DNA of 64,000 nucleotides, from contig NC_088776.1 in assembly GCF_954871325.1 (NCBI RefSeq), positions 4,781,985 to 4,845,984 on the forward strand. Direction: 5' to 3'. The notes below the pieces were generated by a model, which saw nothing but the letters and a program-made list of their open reading frames with translations, searched no databases and was not told the origin of the DNA. This document shows positions 38,149 to 48,300 of the stretch, one piece after another. The stretch is from Gordionus sp. m RMFG-2023 (lineage: Eukaryota > Nematomorpha > Gordioida > Chordodea > Parachordodidae). A program made the position numbers and the translations under genes. The first letter of the stretch is position 1. Every line of letters starts with the position of its first letter.

Positions 38149-38180
<32 letters not shown>
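38041..38180. repeat. (CCTTT)n then (GAAA)n microsatellite
   Basis: About 110 bp of CCTTT repeat with two CCTAT variants is followed by about 30 bp of GAAA repeat on the same strand. The two tracts are of opposite purine/pyrimidine sense and form a potential hairpin. Confidence 0.95.
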
Positions 38181-38265
38181 CGGCGGAGTGTGCATGATCC
38201 GCAACTCAAAATCTAATTCTTGCTTATAGATTGTGTCATTTTTGTTATATCTTATGTTTATAGGC

Positions 38266-38480
38266 GGTGGCGTTACTAGGATAGGGATTTTAAAAAGACG
38301 GTTCGATTAAAATTTTAGCCAAAATTTTAGCCAAAATAATAATGTGCCGGCATGAAGATTTTGCTCTTAGATGGTAGAATGGTCTGCACTTCTATTTGCC
38401 ATATCTCGAGACTTACGCAATATTATTTTTGGCAAAAATCATAATTGGGTCGTATAGGACTTTTTTAAAATACATTATAT
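38266..38480. mobile_element. M1-related MITE, diverged
   Basis: It shares the centre of the family (GAAGATTTTGCTCTTAGATGG, CTCGAGACTTACGCAATATT) with 57,415-57,612 and 61,913-62,127. Its ends are too diverged to place exactly. Confidence 0.5.
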
Positions 38481-39145
38481 TTTTAGAAGTTTTTTTTCGA
38501 TTTTGTGCAACCATGAAATCCCCCGCTGGACTGAAAAGTTTTAGTAATGTCGCCTTGTGGAGTTATAAATGCGTAAATAACATTTTCTTTCAGAAATTAA
38601 ATATATATATATATATATAAATAAAATATTAAATATACATCAATCTTAATCGCATACATCCGTACAATACGTTGAGAGACGCGGTAGAAGTATCGTTAAA
38701 TACACTGGAAGAGTTCACATTAGTGAGCTTCAAAAAAATAAATAAATATATTTTTTAGATTTTGCCAAAAAAAAATTATAAAGGCAATTTTAAATTACAA
38801 AAAAGGATTTTTTTAAAGGTTTAAAAAGTAAGAGAATAAAAAAACGAAAAAAACAAAACAAAATAAAAAATTAAAAAAAAAAATGTTTCGATTTGATTTC
38901 ATTAAAACGATAATTCTATCTATATATATCCCGTAATTCCTGATCACCCTCCTATCCTCCATTTTTTTTAATAGCATTTGTTAGGCATCCAAGTCTTTCT
39001 TTCTTTCTTTTTTCTTTCTTATTTTTCTTTTGAATTCTTTTGGTATCCCTTACATTAAAAATAATAGTCATAATTTATTTTTTTAAAGTTAGCCAAAAAT
39101 TCGACGAACTTAATCGACTCCTAAAATGTGGCATACCTTTTATAT
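38481..39145. other. No gene seen
   Basis: A/T-rich DNA with a short TTTC-rich tract near 39,000. Nothing recognised. Confidence 0.35.
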
Positions 39146-39149
39146 CCTT

Positions 39150-39650
39150 TTTTGGTTCACTTTCTCAAAATACCGCCACCGACCACGCAACCAGGCAATA
39201 AATTTGATTATTGTTAGGGCTCTCCGCTTCAGCCAATATTTCATCAACGTTGAAGCCAGTAGGACTTAATTTTGGAGACATTATTGGGTCAGATACTCAT
39301 TCTATGGAGCAACGGAATACATGTAGCATGGGATTCTACATGCGCTGCTTTTTTGCATCATCCTAGTCCAAATTCTTTGGTTAGAGCTGAAATTAAAGAC
39401 CATTATACATATATAGTAACATTCCTCATATCATTTTAATACCCAATGTTTCCGATGCAATAGGTGATTTCGGATCAAGAACATACTATTTCTTCAAAAA
39501 TACTTGGCAAAGAAAGGCACGGGGTGATCTATAAGAAATTTTTTTTTTAAAAATTACATCAAACCAATTTCAATTGAAATATGTAGGTTCACATAACATA
39601 CCAACCGTGCTATTACCATAGAGACATATCCTCTAACGATTTTTTAAACA
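39150..39650 (+). mobile_element. Fossil of a retroelement ORF (C-terminal part of a reverse-transcriptase protein)
   Basis: The plus strand shows, in order, TLKPVGL, a WSNGIHVAWDSTCAAF stretch and GDFGSRTYYFFK. These correspond to the conserved ExVGL..., G(x)LVWDxT... and ETLGxFGPxTxxFxKxLG motifs at the C-terminus of a widespread reverse-transcriptase-bearing protein, probably non-LTR-like. It is broken in several places. Only this tail is seen, with no reverse-transcriptase core and no terminal repeats. A second fossil of the same family lies at 57,780-58,520. Confidence 0.55.
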
Positions 39651-40335
39651 TATTTTTTTTCTCGCTATTTAGATAGTATAATATTTATAAAAAACGGAAC
39701 ACGAATCATAATTTATAGTTATAATAATAATTTAATTAAAAATTTATATAATATAAATATTATAAAGAAAGAGAAAATTTGTGAATATCTTCATCTAAAA
39801 AGTAGCAATGTCTTTGCGCCTTCGCGGTTTTTGTTTTTGTCATCACTTTATACTGCCTTTTATCGCCTGAGGTCCCAACGTATATTTTTCTGATATAGTT
39901 TATATATTTTATAAATCGAAATCGTTTTTAAAACAAATAAAATATAACGGATTCCCATAAAAGAAAAAAAAATATCATAAGATTTTTTTATTTTAACGGG
40001 GCTATGAACCCTCCTCCTAAAATAAGGAGGGGTTCAGGTTTTGGTTCAGTTAAATATTTCTAAACTAGGTTCGGTGTCAGGGTCCGGGGTTCATGGTCTA
40101 TAAAAAATCGAATACTCTAAATATTTTATTAAAAAAATATATAACAGTAAAAAAAAGAATTTATCGTAATGAATCAAATTTGGTTAATAATCTATTTTTA
40201 AAGATAATTTTCTGAAACATTTTTTTTAATATACACAAATCAATTTTTTATTAAATTAAAATTTGAGATTAAATATCAAATAATTTATAATTCTATTTTT
40301 AGTTAATAATGAAAAAACAAATATTTACTTGCTTA

Positions 40336-41265
40336 TAGGGATGAGACCAATACCAATATAATATTGGTTTACAATATCAATATAAACCAACATATAATTA
40401 AATATTAGTATTGGTTGTAAGACCAATATCAATTACCTAAATATATTGGTTTGATATATTGTTTAAATACAATTGAACCAATACCAATATTAAAACTAGA
40501 TAAATTCATAAATTTACTTGGTTTTATCGTGGATGATTATATCGTGGTATATTTTTTTACTTTCATTGCATATACTTAAATTGGGTATTTCTTTCAAATA
40601 CTAACTTTTCTGTACGGCGATATCTATATTGGTGTTATTTATAATTATATATTTTTAAAATGGAAGTAAATTATCTACATAATATCTATTAATTTTATCT
40701 ATTCATTTAGGATATTATAATGAATAAAGATCAAATATAGTTAATAAATATAGATAAAGCTGATGATACTAATAATAATAGCGATAATGAACAAGAAGAA
40801 TCATCAATATCTAATAAATACTGCAAAAATCTGGGAATTTTATAAGAGTTGAGATAACAAAAAAACAGGCTATTTATAATAATGACAAAATTGTCACTTC
40901 CCGATTTTGTAACCTCAGAATTATGGACAAATCCATCCACCCATCATTATATATAGGAAATGTGAACAAATAAATATTATCAATAAAAAAATTAACACAA
41001 TAAAATCATTTTTTAGTTAATAATATAAAAAAATTAATTTAAATCATTTAATGATAAACTTTTTTATTCAAAATAATTTAAATTTTAACCAATAATAATT
41101 TAAATTTTAACCAATATCATTATAAAATATACCAATATAAACAAATACCAATACAAGAAATAGAAAATATTGTTTTTAAACCAATAACAATATTTTAGAC
41201 CCAATACCAATGCCAATAACAATATTTTGTTTATCTTGGGTTTTTAATATTGTTTCCCAGCCCTA
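40336..41265. mobile_element. hAT element, old, nested
   Basis: The ends are TAGGGATGAGACCAATACC and, inverted, TAGGGCTGGGAAACAATATT. The flanking 8 bp are CTTGCTTA and CTCGTTTA (six of eight identical), the size expected for hAT. On the plus strand near 40,820-40,850 a short TAKIWEFYKS stretch recalls the start of a BED-type zinc finger, but the frame is broken. The rest is AATATTGGT-rich low-complexity sequence. Confidence 0.7.
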
Positions 41266-41323
41266 CTCGTTTATTATTGCTCATATTTTATTTTTTTCAT
41301 TTTTAAAATATAACAAATATGTA

Positions 41324-42153
41324 TCCATAAGAGGGCGTTAAATGCGTAAATATGAAAATATCGTCTTTGGAACGCTTTTTTTTATATAAGGGTATAAATA
41401 CATGCGGAATACCTAAAATTTTCTTAAAAAAGATAGGTATCTTTGACATTTAATATGAGTGTTAAACATTATCCTAAATGACATTTAATATGAGTGTTAA
41501 ACATTATCCTAAAATATAATTTGAAAATACTATGATTTGACCGAATGCCGAGCTCAAATCCGACCACTTACTAAATATTCAATTGACCAAATTTGCTAGT
41601 AATATCAATTGATAAATGTTTATTTTTTGTTTTATATATCTATAAATACGTGTAAAACATCATCCCAAAAAATATTTTATAAATATCGTGATTTGACCGA
41701 TAACCAATTTGAAACCGGTCCAATAACTAAATACTGCATTGGGTGTTATGCATAGAAAATATTTATATAGATAAAACAAAGATGAACATATTTCATTTTA
41801 TATTAATAGCAAATTTGGTCGATCGAATATTTAGTAAGTGGTCGGTTTTGAGCTCGGCATTCGGTCAAATCATAATTTTTTTAAGATATTTATTAGGGTA
41901 TCCCTAACGCCTAGATGTACACTTATAAACCAAAAATGAAGAGATTTTTATCAATAACGCCGGCAATATGCGTCTTACAAATTTTCGATTATTTCTAGAT
42001 TCTAAACCTGCTTATAAACTAAAGGTCAAAGAAACCTATCTTTTTCAATTTTAGGTTTTCCGCTTCTATATATAAAAAAAGCGCTAACCAGATATCATTC
42101 CGGTTTCCAATGATGATATTTTCATATTTATGCATTTAACGCCCTCTTATGGA
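41324..42153. mobile_element. 830 bp palindromic element with TA target site
   Basis: The left end TCCATAAGAGGGCGTTAAAT and right end ATTTAACGCCCTCTTATGGA are exact inverses, with TA directly outside each. Similarity continues inward (GAAAATATC and GATATTTTC; GCCGAGCTCAAATCCGACCA and its inverse). This fits a non-autonomous Tc1/mariner-like or fold-back element. No transposase is present. A 33 bp direct tandem duplication lies at 41,447-41,515. A half copy is at 35,150-35,500. Confidence 0.8.
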
Positions 42154-42570
42154 TATATATTTATTAAATTTTTAAATTGTAAATTTGAGTTGTAATAAGC
42201 ATATAAATATTTTTTTTTCCCCATTAATATTAAGTAAAAAATAGAAATATAAATTATTTGATATTTAAGCTAAATTTTTTATTTAATAAAAATTGTTTTA
42301 TTTAAAAAAATTTTTTATAAGCGAATTATAATGATACATACAAAAAATAGGATTATTAAAATTAAAACACTGATTTTTCTATGCCCTATCTTTGACAATG
42401 TATTGCAAAAAGTATATTTAATAAAGCAATTTTAACTTGTGATTTCAAAAATAATGAAAATATTTTTAATGAACTTGAAATTTTAAAATAGGATTGATTT
42501 TGGTTTAGGTTCAGTAAGATATCGAAGGTTCTGGTTTATAGGGTTCAGCTTCTAGATTCCCAGCCCCGAT

Positions 42571-43585
42571 TATAAATAAAAGATATATGCTGCCTAATTT
42601 ATCTACAAATAAATAAAATTTAATATATTTTTTTTTCGATTGTAAAGAAAAAAATATGCCACTTATTGGCTTATATCCTACAATTGGTTGATTTATTGGA
42701 CTAATTTGGCTGCTCAAATTTTTGGTTTGTTTACCACTTTTAGTCGGGTCGGAAGAAAGAAACTCGACTAATCAACAATACTAAAGGCCAGCTTTGCTTT
42801 AAACAATTTTATTTAACCCTATAGATCCTTATAGAACCTCCTTCCCCACCTTCTCATTATTATAATTCGCTAAATTTAATTATTATTAGTATCTACTAAT
42901 TTTCTTTTCGTTAATGCACTTTTTACGAAGATATGACTATCATTGCTAACCTTCCATTGCTTCGAGATGTATCACAGATCGTAAGCGAATACTTGACAAT
43001 GTGTGAAGGCTTTAAATAATAATTAAATAAATTCGAATAATTATTTAGTTTAGTTTTACAAAAATAAATTTTGAGCTTTTTCATTCGTTCGTTCTTTCGT
43101 TTTCATAGTCAGTTTATTGATGTCTCCTAATATGTTCCTGAAACTCTCATATAATATATAATACAATATAATTACATTCCCACATAATTACTATTTATGT
43201 AACATTTGATTAATCTCCTTATGGTGAAAAGGAATGAGGAATTAAGGAAACATAAAACTCATTCGAAAGCAGACTCAGCATCCTCCAATTATTCAAGGCA
43301 ACAGGAATGCTACCAAACATCGTATGCCCTGTTCTAAGATTTTTTGGTAGCTAAATATATAAAAGAATATACAACAAATAACGAGTCGGTTAAACAAGTA
43401 TGTTCATAACTTATATATTGATTTTTAAAAAAATTCATAAGAAATATTAGCCATAAGGGGAAATGTGCTTAGATTAATAACACATTGTTACATGTCTACT
43501 GTTAAGTAGAAAAGGCATTGTCGCCCATGCATTACCGAGAAGATCGACAACTGCAAAAAGATATTTACACGAAATGTTACCTGAA
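42571..43585. other. No gene called
   Basis: A 38-codon plus-strand frame at about 43,219 (MVKRNEELRKHKTHSKADSA) has a coding-like composition but no partner exons. The rest is AT-rich. Confidence 0.35.
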
Positions 43586-43587
43586 AA

Positions 43588-44107
43588 ACACTAGTAGTGA
43601 AAAAAAAACATTATCGCTGTATTTTCATTAATATATTATCGCCAAAGCGTTATGGCGATGCATTTCCTCAATAAAAATGGATAGCTAAAACATTATCGCG
43701 AATGAATTTACGCTAGGTGAATATATTATATCAGTAGAATGTATTATAGCAAAAATGTTACTTCTAAAAGCGACCTACAGCTAATAGATTTTTTTTTTTA
43801 ATTTCACTGATGGGTTAGTTATATGCATCTGATTATATCAACGGGTAGCCACCGTTATTCCCCAGTTTCGGTAAAAATTAAGGAAAACTTTTATATTTAT
43901 TAACTAATATTATTATAATCCTAAAGGATATCAGGCCTTTTAGCTTATAAGAATAATAGCAATGTTTAAGAGTAGATACATTCGCTTGTAATGGTACCGC
44001 GATAATTTTTCGCAATGAATACGCGGTAATCTACCCGTAATACATTCGCAATAATGTTATTAGCGATGATATCCATTTCGACATTGCTGCTTACAATTTC
44101 GCAGTGT
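43588..44107. mobile_element. MITE-like element with CATTATCGC motifs
   Basis: It starts ACACTAGTAGTGAAAAA and ends TTTCGCAGTGT, approximately inverted. Inside, CATTATCGC and its inverse (GCGATAATG-like) recur several times, giving unusual CG content. No target duplication was found and the borders are approximate. Confidence 0.35.
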
Positions 44108-44800
44108 CTAAGATAAGGTAAGATGTATAGTTAGTTCATCAAATCTCTAAAAAAAATATAACATTTTAAAATGCGAAATAAATTTTCATTTTCATGCTCA
44201 AATTTAATAAAATATTGGAATTATTCCAAAGAATTGTGTTATTTTTCGTTTGGAAACGTTGATAATGATAAACAGAATATTTTTTTAAAAATTAGAAGTC
44301 CTTAGAAAGAGTTAAACTTATATCATGGCTGCCACGGTTGTTAAGCTATTAGTTCCCAGCGTCTTCATGGAAGGGGTGGGCATGCCTAGTTTTACATCCT
44401 AATCTTAGGAGTATGCCTCTCCCATAAAATATATATGGAGACAAATTGTTCTTACACCCTCCCACCCCCTTTGCTTGGTATAGGCACTGCTAGTCTATAA
44501 AGCCAAATTTTATATTATTAATTAACAGTAGTGATTTATTTAAAAAAAATATATAGTGTCTTTTTTTTACACCAGCTAATAATTATTGAAAAAAGGATAT
44601 TATGTGACTAAAAAAAGGGAGCTATATATGATATTTCATAAGGAAGTATGTGTTTTTTTTTGAAAAAGAATAATCATCTATATAAAAGTAATAGAAAAAA
44701 GAAAAATTTTATTAATTTTTTCGGAGGTTTAAAGTCTATCACGGACCGGTAGAAAAATTATAAAATCATAGTCTTACTTGACGGCATCCGAGAAAATGAT
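44108..44800. other. No gene seen
   Basis: The segment includes a more GC-rich stretch at 44,330-44,480 that I could not identify. Confidence 0.35.
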
Positions 44801-44804
44801 CGAC

Positions 44805-45020
44805 ACGAACCTTTCTGCTCAAGGCTCCAAACGTTTCTGTTCAAGGCTCCAAACATTTTTGCTCAAGACTCAAAACATTTCTATTCAAGGCTCCAAAGCA
44901 TTTCTGCTCAAAACTCCAAACATTTCTGTTCAAGGCTCTAATTCTGCTCAAGACTCCAAGCATTTCTGCTCAAGGCTCTAAGCATTTCTGCTCAAGGCTC
45001 CAAATATTTCTGTTCAAGGC
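44805..45020. repeat. Minisatellite, 22-23 bp unit
   Basis: About nine to ten copies of ATTTCTGCTCAAGGCTCCAA plus two bases, with GCTC/GTTC and GGCTC/GACTC variants. The plus-strand frame through it is repeat-derived. It lies in the region just past the 3' end of the Kelch-like gene. Confidence 0.9.
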
Positions 45021-45309
45021 ATATCATCATCTTTGAAATAAAATCAAGCTACTTATTTATTTTATAAAAGAAAACTAAGATTTAAAAACCCCTTTTAATA
45101 ATATATTATTTTATTTTATGAAAATAACATGATATACGGAGCTTTTTTTTAAAAAAAATATATATTATCCAAAGCTGTACTATATAAATAAAAAATCAAT
45201 GCATAAAATGAGATGACAAGACAAAACTTTATATAAAAAAAAATACATTAGGTTTTAAATTAATATAAATATAATTGCAAGGAATAAAATAATATAAAGT
45301 ATCTTTTTT

Positions 45310-48300
45310 TTAAGGAATTCTGTCCATCAATTCTGTAATCAAGGATAGACTCCCTACGGTAAATGTTTGCGAATTGATGATATCCTCTTCCTCCTTAGAA
45401 GCTTTGTTATTATTGTTCCTAATGTTATTGCCGTGGTCAAGAATATTTGCATTTTCTCCCTGGATTCTGTATAGGCAATTCGTTTGTTGTTCGGGAGGTA
45501 AGCATACCAAACAAGTGCCCGCTCTTTCCGATTTCAATGGAGCTACCTTTATATAAATATATAAAAATTTATTATAAGATAATGATATATTTTCTCAATG
45601 AGCAAAGTTATGGAGTTTTAAATACAAAAAAAAAATTAACATTTAAACGAGCAAAAAATTTAAATCCGTTTGCCGAGCTAAAACATAAGTGATATATCTA
45701 ATTATAAATGACAAATAATGATAAATGTAAGTTTATCAACATCGACACCAATATTTTTTACAACTTTAATTTGAATAATTTGTAAAATTTCACCAGTGTT
45801 CAATATTCTTAGGTACAGCTCGGGTCTGAGCCGATTTTTACTATTCCGCCAATTTTTTGATAAATTCGTATCACGCAAATTAATCCCTTAAATCAAACAA
45901 TCATAATAAGAGATTTCCAGTCCCCTCCCCTACTTGAGAATTTTCCCGAGTAAAAAAAATAGTATAATAAAAAAAACAGTCTAAGAAAAAATATTCGTTG
46001 TTGAAACAATATGTGAAACCACTGAACCGACTAATCAGACTAACCCAGCTCATAGTCTATTCGGGTCGTGTTTTTTGGCCCCGATTCGTTGTTACACCGA
46101 CTAAGCTGCTGACAATTTAACAACATTACCTGCATCTAGGATAAGAAGGTGTATCTCTTATCCTTGGAATTCAATACATATTTGATATAATACTCTTCTT
46201 ATGAGACTTTTAACGTAGTTATATATAATCCCCTCCCCTTACTTCTGTCCATTGATTGACGTAAGGATCGTATATTTCGACGGATTTCAGGTATTCGAAG
46301 CCATCGTAGCCCCCTACAGCTAAAATGCGGTCTTGGCCCAAAGAACAAAGACCTACGGCATCCCTGGCGACTTTCATTCTATTAACCGTGGTCCAAGTAT
46401 CGGTTTGAGGATCGTATCTAACACAAATTTTATTTTTTAGTTTATATTGTTTTTTGTTTGTGTAGTGATTAACTCCAGTGAAGGTCAACCGGACCGGTTC
46501 ACAGACCATTCCACAATTCACAAATTTTATTAAAGAGTGGTCAACATTAAGATCGAGTTTAGGAACCAAATGAAATCCTAATTTATTTTGACTGCCAAAA
46601 TAATTCCAGTCTTTATCTGGTGTTAGCCAAACTTTTTTCTTATCACCCATCCACTTCATCCTTGCTTTCCCCCCCCCCCTCAGTTTGTTTGTTGATTTTT
46701 TGGGGGTAAAAAAAAAGAACCTTTCGACTGATCGGTAAAAAGTGGCGTTGAGCGATTTGTGAGAACTCTTGTGGCCTCCGGCCACATAAATATGGCCCGC
46801 TACGGTAGCGGTCCCAGCACTCCCTCTAGGTTCGGCCATGCTAGCCAGGTGGCACCATTTGTCCCTATGAAGATCGTAACGCTCGCAAGAGCGCAAACAA
46901 TTGTTCCCGTCTCGACCGCCTATCGCATAGAGCCTACAAAAAGTTTGTTTTATTTTACATTTTAAAAATTTACGATTTAATATTTTATACTTATTTTTCA
47001 TATACAATACAACGATGCAAGTATTATATCTTTAATCTAATTTCGCCAGATAATATCAAACAATCTGTTCTGGATGATAGGTTTCAATCATATCTCTAGT
47101 CCTTGGTGTCGTGATTGACGGGGTTCAATCACGAAGAGGGGGAGGAAAAAGAAGACGAAGGCGAAAGAAAAAAAGATTATTTTTAGTTTTCGTTACGTCA
47201 TTCTTATTATAAACATTTTTTTTTTGTGTTAATAATTTGAGATGTCATGATTACCTTATTTGGGAATAGAATTTATTATTATTGTAAAATTGAATATATT
47301 TTTAGATAGGGATTTTTTTATTATTATTATTTTATTTTTTTTTAATTATAAAATTCATTTTCTTGTTTTTGTGAATTGTTTTATGCAAATAAAGTTAAAA
47401 TAAAAAACCAGTCTCTAGTTATTCTATTATTCATAAATTTGAGGGATCATAATTCTAATATTCGTAAAAAGAGGTCACATCGGCAATACTTGGCATAATA
47501 AATTCTTTTTAAAGTCAAACATTAAGCTGCTCCGTCTCTTCTACTATTTTATTGTAAAATCACGTGACGCAAAAAAGTGTAGTTTTTTTTATCTTTTCTC
47601 TCTTACATTATTTTTTGAGAAACTAGAAATATACTTGCCCGACTAAAAAAAATTGCGAAATGTATAGTAAGGCAAACTGTTTTTTTTAAATGATCTTATT
47701 GGTCCAAAAAATTAAAATATAATAACTTGTTATCCAAGGCCACTACGCTAACCGTACTACGGGCCAAGTTCATCTGAGCCACAAAACTCCAGGTCTTGGC
47801 TTGGGGGTCGTATCTTTCCACGGTGTTAAGATAACTCCACCCGTCGTGACCGCCAACGGCGTATATAAGACCACCTAGCGTAGCAACGCCTGAAACATGA
47901 ATTAAAAAAATTTTTCAATATAATAAAAAAATTTCTGGTAGTAAATAAGAGTAAAGAACAGTTTTTCCTCTGTAATGAATCAGTTTAGAAATATAAAACG
48001 CTAATTTATTTAGATTATTTTTTCTTTCTAGCCTCGATGATCATATAAATTATCATAAAAAATAGTTTTAAAAGTTCTATATCAATCAAACTTTATAAGT
48101 AGTATAAGTTTGTTATTTCAAAAAAAAGACAAGTTTGTCAGCATAAAATATAGCACTAAATTACATAATAACGGAATATGAATTTCTTGCATATCAACAA
48201 TATATAATTCAAAATAATCCTTAATTTGCATTACATTACATTGTAATCCTTCCATTAAAAACACACAAGAAAAAGAATATTCTTAAAGAAAGAAAGACTT

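Larger units (their letters stand above)
39990..42570. mobile_element. Composite of nested elements with GGGGCT ends
   Basis: The left border is CGGGGCTATGAACCC and the right border CTAGATTCCCAGCCCCG, inverted counterparts in the hAT style. Between them sit a hAT element (40,336-41,265) and a TA-flanked palindrome (41,324-42,153). The 8 bp outside the outer ends do not match well, so the outer element is tentative. Confidence 0.4.

Noticed and set aside
43219-43340. 38-codon plus-strand frame starting MVKRNEELRK
   Set aside because: Too short, without splice partners or a recognised family.
46219-47007. A single-exon 262-codon gene
   Set aside because: This frame joins two kelch exons through a stop-free intron and starts within the preceding intron. 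Family alignment shows the true exons are 46,721-46,933 and 46,243-46,417.
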